From Xanthomonas cissicola (GTDB taxonomy: Bacteria; Pseudomonadota; Gammaproteobacteria; Xanthomonadales; Xanthomonadaceae): a DNA stretch of 64,000 nt. The stretch covers positions 1 through 64,000 of the forward strand of contig NZ_VZPL01000025.1 in the NCBI RefSeq assembly GCF_008801575.1, written 5' to 3'. Made by a program: the position numbers and the translations under genes. Below the pieces are notes generated by a model that had not been told where the DNA came from, ran no database searches, and saw only the letters and a list, made by a program, of their open reading frames with translations. Positions 1 through 8,301 of this stretch are shown here, piece after piece (position 1 is the first letter of the stretch; every line of letters begins with the position of its first letter).

Positions 1-120
1 AATCACATCGCGTTACTGATGAACACCCGTCCTCGCCAGACACTGGGCTGGAAAACGCCTAGCGAAGCAATGGAAGCGGAAATCGCCGCCTTCAAATCAT
101 CTGTTGCACTTGAATCTTGA
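1..120 (+). CDS. IS30-family transposase, C-terminal end only
   Basis: The frame is open from the first base and ends at TGA 118-120. It contains the TRPRQTLGWKTPSEAM motif typical of the C-terminus of IS30-family DDE transposases. The start lies outside the window, so it cannot be judged whether the upstream part is intact. No IS30 terminal inverted repeat is seen after the stop: IS5-derived sequence begins almost at once, so the right end of this element is probably lost. Confidence 0.8.
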   Translation, partial: NHIALLMNTRPRQTLGWKTPSEAMEAEIAAFKSSVALES

Positions 121-127
121 GACCGCC

Positions 128-639
128 ACGGTCCATCAACAAATGAATCGGCCGCTCCACTGGCCCCAGGTGTTCAAGCAACGCGCGGCCTGCAGGTGCG
201 TCATGCACGTTGCCAGGCGTCAATCCAAAGGTGATGGCTGTTCGAGCATCTGCGGCAACCATATGAATCTTGGTGTTCCATCCACCGCGAGACTTGCCGA
301 CGGCCTGCGGGCCGTTTTTTTTAATGCACCCGTGCCATCGGGATGGACCTTGACGCTGGTGGAGTCCAGCGAGACTGCTTCGATCTTGATGCGCACGATC
401 TGGGACTTCTGCAATTGGGCGAACATCCGGTCCAACACACCCGCCTTGGCCCAACGGTTCATGCGTGTGTAGACCGTATGCCAGTTGCCAAAGCGCTTGG
501 GTAGGCCGCGCCATTTGCAGCCATGCTCGGCAACGTAAAGGATGGCGTTGACCACTTGCAGGTTGGTCATGCTGACATTGCCGCGCTGCGCCGGCAGGCA
601 GTGTTCGATCAGAGAAAATTGTGCTGGCGTGATCTCCAT
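128..639 (-). pseudogene. IS5-family transposase, two frames, 3' truncated
   Basis: The first frame (start MEITPAQF at 639) carries the N-terminal DUF4096-type part with NWHTVYTRMNRW and the first catalytic Asp in AVSLDSTS. The second frame continues with KKNGPQAVGKSRGGWNTKIH, the hallmark of IS5/IS427 transposases. The two join by a -1 shift over a run of eight A. The protein is cut off after HLLMDR, before the second catalytic Asp/Glu region, so no active enzyme can be made. Confidence 0.8.
315..322 (-). other. A8 slippery site for -1 transposase frameshift
   Basis: Eight T on the plus strand read as A8 in the minus-strand transposase mRNA (Leu-Lys-Lys codons). Re-reading one A moves the ribosome from the first frame (ALKKTARR) into the second (ALKKNGPQ), which restores the family consensus. 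Programmed slippage at A runs is known for the IS427 group of IS5 elements, so this is probably original and not a mutation. Confidence 0.7.
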
Positions 640-698
640 GCCCAATAGTTTAATCGCTCGGGCCATTAGTGTTAACAGGCCCTAATACACGTGTTGTC

Positions 699-726
699 AC
701 AACGGCCTCCTTCGGGAGGCCGTTGT
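699..726. other. 12-bp perfect hairpin with TTCG loop
   Basis: ACAACGGCCTCC and its exact complement flank a TTCG tetraloop. The stem is very stable and symmetric but neither side has a T tract, so it is at best a factor-assisted or bidirectional terminator just outside the IS5 end. Confidence 0.5.
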
Positions 727-859
727 CTGTGTGGCACGGCTAACACGCAATCGGGCGACTGGCACACGGCAGGGCGAAGGCGACATGCACAGACATTTCC
801 ACGGCACATCGCACCGCTAGCCTGCAGTCACTACAACAAGAAACCTGCTCTCTCTCCCT

Positions 860-885
860 GCCGCCGATCTTCGGCGGCTTTTTTT
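860..885 (+). terminator. Rho-independent terminator with no gene upstream
   Basis: GCCGCCGA/TCGGCGGC stem (860-878) followed by seven T. It is oriented for plus-strand transcription, yet no plus-strand gene lies between the IS fragments and this site, and the neighbouring receptor gene is on the minus strand. It either ends transcripts of a gene lost to the IS insertion or is the 3' end of a small RNA. Confidence 0.7.
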
Positions 886-929
886 GTCCGGGTTGACGCA
901 CAGCAGCCAGGCCCCCGGCCGGGTAACCA

Positions 930-2768
930 TCACTCCAGCGTATAACCCACCCGCAAGCCGCCCCAGTGCTTGCCGCCGACGAAGATCGGCGTGGACAGGT
1001 CGAACATGATCTGACCGGTATCGCGACGATAGACCTGCAGGCGGTAAGGGTCGGTATGCGCGCCCACGCTGCGCCCAACACGGTCGGTGAACTTGCGCTT
1101 GGTGCGGTTGCCGACCAGATCGCGCTTGGCATCGCCGGTCAACGGCTGGGTGAAGCGCAGATTGTGCGTGGGCACATAACCGTCGGGATTGGCGCAGATC
1201 GCGAAGACGATCCACGGGTGCGCCTCCAGCAGCGGCTCTTGCAAAGCGGGCAGCAGCTGGTCGCAGAGCGCATCGAAGTCGGTACTGAACTTGGGCGGCT
1301 CCACGCCGGCGATCGGCGTATAGGTGCGCGCAAACAATGCGGCTTGCCCGATCTGCCCGCGCGCGATGGCCTGCGCCAGGGCACTGCCGATCTTGCCGGA
1401 CGTGGCAACGGCCAGCTGCTTGACCAGCGCGTGCCTGGGCACTTGCAGTGGGTCCGGCGGCAACCGGAACAAGCCCACGCAATCGCGCAGGGTTTCGGTG
1501 CCGCGCTCCAGCGCTTCGCTGCGTTCGGCCACGTGCGCGGCGTGCTGCAGATTGCTGCGGCCCAACGCCACCACGCCATCTACCGCACGCTCGATCCCGC
1601 GAATTTCGCCGTCCTGCGCGTGGATGCGCCCGGCCACCGTGGTCATCGCGCTGCTGGCCTGCCCGAGCACGCGAGTGATGCCATCGAGTACCGCTTCGGT
1701 GCCACGTGCAGAGGCTGCGCCCTCCCCCACTGCAGCGCTGGTTTCGGCCAGGATCGCGCGCACGTCGCGTGCGGCAGCGGCGGCGCGCTCGGCCAGCCGC
1801 CGGATCTCGGTAGCCACCACCGCAAACCCGCGTCCGGCATCGCCGGCATGCGCGGCTTCGATGCTGGCGTTGATCGACAGGATATTGGTCTGGAACGCCA
1901 CCGAGTCGATGACTTCGATGACTTCGCCCGCGCGTGCCGCGCGACGTTCCACTTCATGCATGGCCTGGCCCAGCGCATGTGCCGCAGCGACACCTTGCCG
2001 CGCGCTGTCATCGGCGCTGGCGGCCAACGCGATGACCTGCGCCAGTTCGGCATTGACGTCCTGCAGGCTCGACGACAGCCGCTCCACCGCGGCGCGCGCG
2101 CCGTCCAGCGCCTCGTTCTGGGCTTGCGACTGGCGCACCATTTCATCGTTTTCGGCCACCAGCGGTGGCACTCCGGCGGCGATCTGCACCGACAAGGCCA
2201 CTGCCTGGCGGATGGCCTCGGCCAGATTGCCGAACCCGGCTTGCAGCCGCCGGCCCATCTCGGTTTCTGCCAGTCCCGGCGGCAACAGGAGTTCGAGTTC
2301 GCAACCGGCCAACGCCTGGGCAGTGCGCTCGAGCACCGTGCGGTCTTCGTGCTCGGCTTGCAGGCGCGCAACCAGCGGCTGCAGCAAGGGCGAGATCGGC
2401 ACCGGCCGGCTGCCGTCGGCCAGACGCGTGGCCTCGCGCAGCAGGATCGCGGTTTCCACATGCGGCAGCGACAGCATCCAGCCGCCATGTTCGCGATCGC
2501 GTACATAGCGCACGCGCTGCGCCGGGTCGTCGCCCGGGGCAGCCCAGACGCCGTCTTCGCCAACCAGGTCGGCGGCGCTCAACCCCCACACCACTGAGGC
2601 CGGCGCCCCCTGCAGCTCGACCGCCGTTTTGCCCAGCACATCCAGGCCGACGCGGTTGCAGGCCACCACACACGCCTCCGCAGACAACCGCAGCAAGGCG
2701 ACCGGCGCATCCGGGAGCACGGCCATCTGGGCCTGCGACGGCGGATCGGGCTGTTGCATCGAATTCAT
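930..2768 (-). CDS. Soluble methyl-accepting chemotaxis-type receptor
   Basis: A 612-residue cytoplasmic receptor without any membrane segment. The N-terminal ~120 residues resemble a PAS domain. The MCP signalling hairpin follows, with the conserved tip [18 protein letters not shown] and [18 protein letters not shown]. The last ~150 residues ([36 protein letters not shown]) look like a Cache-type sensor domain placed C-terminally. The ATG at 2768 is preferred over one at 2786 because a GCAGGAG ribosome site lies six bases upstream. No C-terminal methyltransferase-binding pentapeptide is seen. It probably passes an internal chemical signal to CheA; the ligand is unknown. Confidence 0.85.
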   Translation of the reverse strand: MNSMQQPDPPSQAQMAVLPDAPVALLRLSAEACVVACNRVGLDVLGKTAVELQGAPASVVWGLSAADLVGEDGVWAAPGDDPAQRVRYVRDREHGGWMLSLPHVETAILLREATRLADGSRPVPISPLLQPLVARLQAEHEDRTVLERTAQALAGCELELLLPPGLAETEMGRRLQAGFGNLAEAIRQAVALSVQIAAGVPPLVAENDEMVRQSQAQNEALDGARAAVERLSSSLQDVNAELAQVIALAASADDSARQGVAAAHALGQAMHEVERRAARAGEVIEVIDSVAFQTNILSINASIEAAHAGDAGRGFAVVATEIRRLAERAAAAARDVRAILAETSAAVGEGAASARGTEAVLDGITRVLGQASSAMTTVAGRIHAQDGEIRGIERAVDGVVALGRSNLQHAAHVAERSEALERGTETLRDCVGLFRLPPDPLQVPRHALVKQLAVATSGKIGSALAQAIARGQIGQAALFARTYTPIAGVEPPKFSTDFDALCDQLLPALQEPLLEAHPWIVFAICANPDGYVPTHNLRFTQPLTGDAKRDLVGNRTKRKFTDRVGRSVGAHTDPYRLQVYRRDTGQIMFDLSTPIFVGGKHWGGLRVGYTLE

Positions 2769-2845
2769 GAGGGGCTCCTGCTCCATCCGGTGATTATCGG
2801 CGCGCTGCGCGGGGAATTGAGGCGCGGGCCGGCGCGCCGGCGCGC

Positions 2846-4555
2846 TCAGTATCCGGCCGCCTGGCCGTCCTTGCGGCTTTCCGAAGCACCGTAGTAAACG
2901 CCGCTGACCGGGTCGCGGGCGATGGCCTGATACCCACCGTACGGGCCGTCGGCAAAGATCACCCGATGGCCTTTGCGCATCAGCGCGCGGATGGTGTCGT
3001 AGGAGAAGCCGGTTTCCAGATTCACCTCGCCGCCATCGCTCATCGCGGTGGCCTGCCCGGTCGGTTCGGTGGACCCTTCATGCTGGATGCGCGGCGCGTC
3101 GCCGGCTTCCTGCAGGTTCATGTGGAAGTCCACCAGGTTCATCACGATCTGCACATGCCCCTGCGGCTGCATCGCCCCGCCCATCACGCCGAAGCTAAGC
3201 CAGGGCTTGCCGTCCTTGGTGACGAAGGCCGGGATGATGGTCTGAAACGGCCGCTTGCCCGGCGCATAGCCGTTGGGATGATCCTTCTTCAGCACGAACA
3301 TCTCGCCGCGGTCCTGCAGGATGAAACCCAGCCCCGGCGGCGCCATGCCACTGCCCATGCCGCGATAGTTGGACTGGATCAGCGAGACCATCATGCCGTC
3401 GGCATCGGCCACGGTCATGTAGATGGTGTCGCCTTCTTCCAGCTGCTTGGGTGTCCCCGGCTGTACTTCCTTGAGTGCCTTGTCCATCGAAATCAGCGCG
3501 CGCCGCCGGTTGGCGTAGTCCTTGGAGATCAACTTGGCCAGCGGTGCCGGCTGAAACGCCGGGTCGGCGTAGAAGCGCGCGCGGTCGGCGAACGCCAGCT
3601 TCTTGGCCTCGGTGAACAAGTGCACGTGCTCAGCCGAGCCGAACGGAATCTTGGAGAAGTCGTAGCCTTCGAGGATGTTGAGCATCTGCAACGCGGCGAT
3701 GCCCTGGCTGTTGGGCGGCAGCTCCCATACGTCGTAGCCGCGATAGTTGGTGCTGACCGGCTCGACCCACTCACCCTGGTGGCTGGCCATGTCGTCGTAA
3801 CTCAGATACCCGCCATTGGCCTTGAAGTAGGCACCGATGGTACGGGCGATGTCGCCCTTGTAGAACGCATCGCGACCGCCGTCGGCAATCTGCTGCAGCG
3901 TGTTGGCCAGGTTCGGGTTCTTCCACAGCTCGCCCTTGCGCGGGGCGTGGCCGTCGATGGTGAATTGCTCCTTGAAACCGGGGTATTGCGACAGGCGCGG
4001 CACCGAACGGTCCCAGTAATAGGCGATGGTCTCGGCGACCGGATGGCCTTCGCGCGCGTAGCGGATCGCTGGCGCCAGGTTCTGTGCCATCGGCTTGCGC
4101 CCGAAGCGCGCGTGCAGCGCGAACCAGCCGTCCACTGCACCCGGCACCGACACCGGCAACGGGCCGGTCGGCGGAATGTCCTTCAAGCCACGGCGCTGGA
4201 ACTCGGCCAGGGTCAGCGATTTGGGCGAGCGGCCGGAGCCGTTGTAGCCGTAGAGCTTGTGGGTCTTAGGGTCCCAGACGATCGCAAACAGGTCCCCTCC
4301 CACGCCATTGCCGGTCGGCTCCATCAGGCCCAGCGCCGCATTGGCCGCGATCGCTGCATCCACCGCCGAGCCACCGTCCTTCATCACATCCAGCGCGATC
4401 TGGGTGGCCAGCGGTTGCGAAGTCGCGGCCATGGCATGCGGCGCAATGACTTCCGAGCGGGTGGCAAACGGCTGCCCGGTGACGCGGTCGGCAGCGCCGA
4501 GAGGCGGCGCGAGCAGCGCCAGAGCAGACACCAACAACACAGGTACGCGACGCAT
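2846..4555 (-). CDS. ggt: Gamma-glutamyltranspeptidase
   Basis: Periplasmic Ntn-hydrolase that cleaves gamma-glutamyl bonds of glutathione and glutamine. The precursor has a signal peptide (about residues 1-22, cleaved after GAA). It then matures by self-cleavage before a Thr, here Thr378 in [10 protein letters not shown] (numbering from a GTG at 4558, which precedes the ATG by one codon). The large-subunit core motifs [11 protein letters not shown] and TGNGVGGD are present, and length (about 570) is normal. The glycine pair of the oxyanion region appears as GSGMAPPG. The gene stands alone; a 14-bp tandem duplication lies directly in front of its start. Confidence 0.92.
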   Translation of the reverse strand: MRRVPVLLVSALALLAPPLGAADRVTGQPFATRSEVIAPHAMAATSQPLATQIALDVMKDGGSAVDAAIAANAALGLMEPTGNGVGGDLFAIVWDPKTHKLYGYNGSGRSPKSLTLAEFQRRGLKDIPPTGPLPVSVPGAVDGWFALHARFGRKPMAQNLAPAIRYAREGHPVAETIAYYWDRSVPRLSQYPGFKEQFTIDGHAPRKGELWKNPNLANTLQQIADGGRDAFYKGDIARTIGAYFKANGGYLSYDDMASHQGEWVEPVSTNYRGYDVWELPPNSQGIAALQMLNILEGYDFSKIPFGSAEHVHLFTEAKKLAFADRARFYADPAFQPAPLAKLISKDYANRRRALISMDKALKEVQPGTPKQLEEGDTIYMTVADADGMMVSLIQSNYRGMGSGMAPPGLGFILQDRGEMFVLKKDHPNGYAPGKRPFQTIIPAFVTKDGKPWLSFGVMGGAMQPQGHVQIVMNLVDFHMNLQEAGDAPRIQHEGSTEPTGQATAMSDGGEVNLETGFSYDTIRALMRKGHRVIFADGPYGGYQAIARDPVSGVYYGASESRKDGQAAGY

Positions 4556-4559
4556 CACC

Positions 4560-4587
4560 GATGGCCCCTAAGAGATGGCCCCTAAGA
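4560..4587 (-). repeat. 14-bp exact tandem duplication at the ggt ribosome site
   Basis: GATGGCCCCTAAGA occurs twice in direct contact (4560-4573 and 4574-4587). On the minus strand each copy carries TAGGGG, a weak Shine-Dalgarno-like sequence, so ggt has two potential ribosome sites, the nearer 6-9 bases before its start. Confidence 0.85.
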
Positions 4588-4829
4588 CACTGAGAATGAG
4601 GTGCCAACCATACCAGCGGGCTGTGCCCTGCCGTCCAATCGACACTTGCCAGCGCGCTCAATACCGCGCAGATGGTGATCTTCGTCAGCGCTTCTTGTGC
4701 TGTATCGATCATGTTTCATCAGTAACCATGCAGCTGCCATGGGGCTTTGCAGGCGACTCGGCACATCGATGCGGATGTTTCATGCGCAAGGGTTGACACC
4801 CTGGTTGCCGCGGTGGTTATCTCAGGCCC

Positions 4830-4952
4830 ATGCCGCACCACTCCACGACCTCGAACGCCCCCATGTCCGCGCCCTCCGGCGCGTTGGCTGCGTCGCTTCT
4901 CGTGCTCGTACTTATTACCTCGCCAACCGGTGCGGGACGAGACTTCGTGTAG
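4830..4952 (+). CDS. Branched-chain amino-acid leader peptide
   Basis: A 40-codon frame (ATG 4830, TAG 4950-4952; an internal ATG at 4863 would give 29 residues) whose centre reads LLVLVLI, encoded at 4896-4916. The codons include CTT, GTA and ATT, which look unusual in this GC-rich sequence. The frame ends 28 bases before a terminator hairpin and is followed by ilvC. This is the hallmark of a ribosome-mediated attenuation leader: when charged tRNA-Leu, -Val or -Ile is scarce, the ribosome stalls in this run. The upstream ATG has an AGG three bases before it; the internal ATG has no ribosome site. The peptide itself probably has no function. Confidence 0.8.
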   Translation: MPHHSTTSNAPMSAPSGALAASLLVLVLITSPTGAGRDFV

Positions 4953-5007
4953 GCAACAGACACACAAGGCTTCGATCAGACCCCGCACCGGCAACGGCGC
5001 GGGGTTT
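4927..5007 (+). promoter_or_regulatory. ilv operon attenuator (antiterminator/terminator)
   Basis: Terminator: CCCCGC (4981-4986) pairs with GCGGGG (4999-5004), with an inner CCG-GCAA-CGG stem-loop and then TTTCGCGTTT. Antiterminator: CCGGTGCGGG (4927-4936), which overlaps the end of the leader frame, is perfectly complementary over 10 bases to CCCGCACCGG (4982-4991), the 5' arm of the terminator. The two folds exclude each other. A pausing hairpin could form between GTTGGC (4883-4888) and GCCAAC (4922-4927), or between TCTCGT (4898-4903, in the Leu codons) and ACGAGA (4937-4942). The mechanism is inferred from well-known ilv and leu attenuators. Confidence 0.8.
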
Positions 5008-5142
5008 CGCGTTTCAGGGATCACCAAAAGTTTCGAATGACATGAACGACATCGCTGCCACATCCGCAACATCGCCATGCGCCCAGCCGCGCATGGGCGC
5101 CTGTGGTTGCCTGCGCAGTGCCATCGCTCGTCCCCGCTTTGC

Positions 5143-5173
5143 TCAGCCGGCCAGTGCACGCACTGCCGGCTGA
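5143..5173 (+). other. Stable hairpin in the ilvC 5' region
   Basis: TCAGCCGGC-C-AGTG pairs with CACT-GCCGGCTGA (13 pairs, one bulged C, 4-base loop). It ends about 49 bases before the ilvC ATG and lacks a clear T tract. It may stabilise or be a processing point of the ilv mRNA downstream of the attenuator. The rest of 5008-5221 shows only the ilvC ribosome site (AAGGA). Confidence 0.45.
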
Positions 5174-5221
5174 TCCATTTATCCACTGCCCATCTCCACT
5201 GCCAACCCGCAAGGACATTCC

Positions 5222-6223
5222 ATGAGCAACGACACCCAACCGAAAATCGCGATCATCGGCTACGGCAGCCAGGGCCGCGCACATGCGCTGAACCTGCGCG
5301 ATTCCGGCTTCGACGTCACCGTCGGCCTGCGTCCCGGTGGCCCGACCGAGGCCAAGGCGCAGGCCGATGGCTTCACCGTCGTGGCGCCGTCCGAGGCGGT
5401 CAAGAGTGCTGACCTGGTCGCCATCCTGACCCCGGACATGGTGCAGAAGAAGCTCTACGAAGAGGTCATCGCCCCGAACATGAAGCAGGGCGCCTGCCTG
5501 CTGTTCGCGCATGGCCTGAACGTGCATTTCGACATGATCACCCCGCGCGCCGATCTGGACGTGGTACTGGTCGCGCCCAAGGGCCCGGGCGCATTGGTAC
5601 GTCGCGAATATGAAATCGGCCGCGGCGTGCCGTGCATCTATGCGGTCTACCAGGACACCAGCGGCAAGGCCGAGCAGTTCGCGTTGACCTATGCCGGCGG
5701 CCTGGGCGGCGCGCGCGCCAACATCATCAAGACCACGTTCAAGGAAGAAACCGAAACCGATCTGTTCGGCGAGCAGGCCGTGCTATGCGGCGGCGCCTCC
5801 TCGCTGGTGCAGGCCGGTTTCGAAGTGCTGGTCGAGGCCGGCTATCAGCCGGAAATCGCATACTACGAAGTGCTGCACGAATTGAAGTTGATCGTGGACC
5901 TGTTCTACGAAGGCGGCATCACCCGTATGCTGGAATTCGTTTCCGAAACCGCGCAATACGGCGATTATGTCAGCGGCCCGCGCGTGATCGATGCCGGCAC
6001 CAAGGCGCGCATGAAGGATGTGCTGACCGACATCCAGAACGGCACCTTCACCAAGAACTGGGTGGCCGAGTACGACGCCGGCCTGCCGAACTACAACAAG
6101 TTCAAGCAGGCCGATCTGGAGCACCCGATCGAGGAAGTGGGCAAGAAGCTGCGCGCCAAGATGGTGTGGCTCAACGGGCAACAGCAAGCCGCTGCCGCAC
6201 CTGCGAATCAACAGGCGGCATAA
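5222..6223 (+). CDS. ilvC: Ketol-acid reductoisomerase, class I
   Basis: Catalyses the second common step of valine and isoleucine synthesis: Mg-dependent alkyl migration and NADPH reduction of acetolactate or acetohydroxybutyrate. At 333 residues it is the short class I form. The Rossmann motif is GYGSQG (13-18). The knotted C-terminal domain holds the metal and catalytic residues His97, Asp180, Glu184, Glu216 and Glu220 ([26 protein letters not shown]). The C-terminus is an Ala/Gln-rich tail. AAGGA lies 7 bases before the ATG. It is the first structural gene behind the attenuator, so the whole operon should respond to branched-chain amino-acid supply. Confidence 0.97.
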   Translation: MSNDTQPKIAIIGYGSQGRAHALNLRDSGFDVTVGLRPGGPTEAKAQADGFTVVAPSEAVKSADLVAILTPDMVQKKLYEEVIAPNMKQGACLLFAHGLNVHFDMITPRADLDVVLVAPKGPGALVRREYEIGRGVPCIYAVYQDTSGKAEQFALTYAGGLGGARANIIKTTFKEETETDLFGEQAVLCGGASSLVQAGFEVLVEAGYQPEIAYYEVLHELKLIVDLFYEGGITRMLEFVSETAQYGDYVSGPRVIDAGTKARMKDVLTDIQNGTFTKNWVAEYDAGLPNYNKFKQADLEHPIEEVGKKLRAKMVWLNGQQQAAAAPANQQAA

Positions 6224-6263
6224 CGCCGCCTCCCCCACCGCTTAAACCGAAGGTCCGCAACGC

Positions 6264-7985
6264 ATGAACACCTCCGCACACAGCACGCCCCGCAATGGCG
6301 CGCGCTGGCTGACGCAGGCCCTGGAAGCCGAAGGCGTGGAAACGCTGTTCGGCTATCCGGGCGGCACCATCATGCCGTTCTACGACGCCCTGGTGGATTC
6401 CAGGCTCAAGCACATCCTGGTTCGTCACGAACAGGGCGCTGCACTGGCTGCCAACGGCTATGCCCGTGCCAGCGGCCGGGTCGGCGTGTGCGTGGCCACC
6501 TCCGGCCCGGGCGCATCCAACCTGGTCACCGGCATCGCCGATGCGATGCTGGACTCGGTGCCGATGATCTGCCTGACCGGCCAGGTCGCCACGCCGCTGC
6601 TGGGCACCGACGCATTCCAGGAGCTGGACGTGTTCGGCATGACCATGCCGATCGTCAAGCACAGCTTCCTGGTGCGGCGTGTGGAGGAGCTTCCGGAGAT
6701 GGTGCGCGAGGCGTTTCGCATTGCGCGCGAAGGACGTCCTGGGCCGGTGCTGATCGACCTGCCCAAGGACGTGCAGGTGGCCGACGCCTCGCATCTGCCC
6801 CTGCATGTTCCGGCAGCGGTGTCGCCGCCGCCGGCGCCGGCGGACGCGAAACTGGCCGACGCGTTGGCAGCAATCGCCAGCGCCGAACGCCCGGTGGTGT
6901 ACGGCGGGGGCGGGATCGCGCTGGCCGGCGCGGTGGAAGCCTTCCGGCATTTCGTCGAGGCCACCGGCATCCCGACCGCGCTGACCTTGCGCGGCCTGGG
7001 GGCATTACCGCATGCGCATCCGGACTATCTGGGCATGTTGGGCATGCACGGCACCCGTGCGGCCAATATGGCCATCCAGGAATGCGATCTGCTGGTGGTG
7101 GTCGGTGCGCGTTTCGACGACCGTGCCACCGGCAAACTGAGCGAGTTCGCACCGTTCGCACGCGTCATCCATCTGGATGCCGACGCATATGAGATCTCCA
7201 AGCTGCGCACCGCCGATATCGCGGTGCCCGGCGACGTGGCAGTGAGTCTGAAAGCCTTGAGTGCGGCGCGCGGCAACTGCCAGGCCTGGCGCACGCGCTG
7301 TTTCGCCAACCGCGAAAAGTTCGGCGCGCGTTACGACGCGCCCGGCACCGACATCTACGCACCGGCGCTATTGAAGCGCCTGAGCGAAGTGGCTCCGGCC
7401 GACACCATCATCGCCTGCGATGTGGGTCAGCATCAGATGTGGGTGGCGCAGCATTGCCGCTTCAACGACCCGCGCAATCACCTCACCAGCGGCGCGCTGG
7501 GCACCATGGGCTTCGGCCTGCCGGCCGCGATGGGCGCACAGTTCGCCTGCCCTGACCGCACCGTGGTGCTGGTCTCCGGCGACGGCAGTTTCATGATGAA
7601 CGTGCAGGAGCTGGTGACGATTGCACGCTGCAAGCTGCCGGTGAAGATCGTGCTGCTGGACAACAGCTCGCTGGGCATGGTGCGGCAGTGGCAGGAACTG
7701 TTCTTCGCCGAGCGTTACAGCGAAATCGACCTGTCCGACAACCCGGATTTTGCGGCGTTGGCGCACGTGTTCGGCATTCCGGCCAAGCGCATCATCGCCC
7801 GCGGCGATGTGGACGCGGCACTGGCCGACTTGCTGGCGCAGCCCGGTCCCGGCCTGCTGCATGTCGCGATCGACGCGCGTGCCAATGTGTGGCCGCTGGT
7901 GCCGCCCAACAACGCCAACAGCACCATGCTGGACAGCAATCCCGCACATGCGGCCAAGGAGACATCGCATGCGTTACCGGCTTGA
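6264..7985 (+). CDS. ilvG: Acetolactate synthase, large (catalytic) subunit
   Basis: Thiamine-diphosphate enzyme joining two pyruvates, or pyruvate and 2-oxobutyrate, in the first step of valine and isoleucine synthesis. At 573 residues it has normal length. Visible features are the activating Glu56 in RHEQGAALAANGYA, the FAD/central domain, and the ThDP-Mg motif GDGSF...LLDNSS near residues 440-470. It starts 41 bases after ilvC and overlaps the small-subunit gene by 17 bases, so the two subunits are probably translated in step. Confidence 0.95.
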   Translation: MNTSAHSTPRNGARWLTQALEAEGVETLFGYPGGTIMPFYDALVDSRLKHILVRHEQGAALAANGYARASGRVGVCVATSGPGASNLVTGIADAMLDSVPMICLTGQVATPLLGTDAFQELDVFGMTMPIVKHSFLVRRVEELPEMVREAFRIAREGRPGPVLIDLPKDVQVADASHLPLHVPAAVSPPPAPADAKLADALAAIASAERPVVYGGGGIALAGAVEAFRHFVEATGIPTALTLRGLGALPHAHPDYLGMLGMHGTRAANMAIQECDLLVVVGARFDDRATGKLSEFAPFARVIHLDADAYEISKLRTADIAVPGDVAVSLKALSAARGNCQAWRTRCFANREKFGARYDAPGTDIYAPALLKRLSEVAPADTIIACDVGQHQMWVAQHCRFNDPRNHLTSGALGTMGFGLPAAMGAQFACPDRTVVLVSGDGSFMMNVQELVTIARCKLPVKIVLLDNSSLGMVRQWQELFFAERYSEIDLSDNPDFAALAHVFGIPAKRIIARGDVDAALADLLAQPGPGLLHVAIDARANVWPLVPPNNANSTMLDSNPAHAAKETSHALPA

Positions 7986-8226
7986 TCTGGTGCTGAAGCC
8001 GGCAGAAGGCGCATTGGTGCGGGTGATCGGCATGACCGAACGCCGCGGCTTCCGCCCATGCGCGATCCAGGGCGCAGCAGCGCCAGACGATGCCGGACGC
8101 TGGCATCTGCTGCTGGATGTGGACAGCAACCGTCCGCCGGAAACGCTGCGTCTGCAGCTGGAAAAGGTCTACGACTGCGAATCGGTGGTGATCACCGCAC
8201 TGGAATCGGTCGAGGCTGCGGCATGA
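7969..8226 (+). CDS. ilvM: Acetolactate synthase small subunit, ACT domain
   Basis: An 85-residue single ACT-domain protein, the size of enteric IlvM and about half of IlvN/IlvH. It starts MRYRLDLVLKPAEGALVRV and has the hydrophobic pattern of an ACT fold. AAGGAG lies seven bases before the ATG, inside the ilvG end. It is expected to bind the catalytic subunit and stabilise or tune it; IlvM-type subunits in enterics do not confer valine inhibition. The gene ends in an ATGA overlap with a tiny downstream frame. Confidence 0.85.
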   Translation: MRYRLDLVLKPAEGALVRVIGMTERRGFRPCAIQGAAAPDDAGRWHLLLDVDSNRPPETLRLQLEKVYDCESVVITALESVEAAA

Positions 8227-8301
8227 GCATGCAGACCTCGCGCGACCATCAGACTGCTGTCCGGAGGTGTCTTCTTCCGGATCGCCCGCGCGCGTGCCGC
8301 A

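Larger units (their letters stand above)
121..682 (-). mobile_element. Truncated IS5-family element (IS427-like)
   Basis: A minus-strand IS5-family element whose left end is visible: an inverted-repeat tip reading GGGCCTGTTAAC on the minus strand (671-682) followed by the transposase start. The distal half is missing. Transposase homology stops just after LLMDR near 121-128, where the IS30 fragment begins, so the two elements are fused with neither inner end intact. The element is therefore immobile by itself, although a partner copy elsewhere could still recognise the remaining end. Confidence 0.8.

Noticed and set aside
315-322. Frameshift in the IS5 transposase as a decay mutation
   Set aside because: The A8 run and exact restoration of the consensus by a -1 shift fit programmed frameshifting of the IS427 group; the missing 3' half is the real damage.
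966-2597. 543-codon plus-strand frame opposite the chemoreceptor
   Set aside because: Low-complexity antisense shadow without any family motif.
5042-5173. A 43-codon frame between the attenuator and ilvC
   Set aside because: No ribosome site, no motif, and its end coincides with the hairpin; it is more likely leader RNA.
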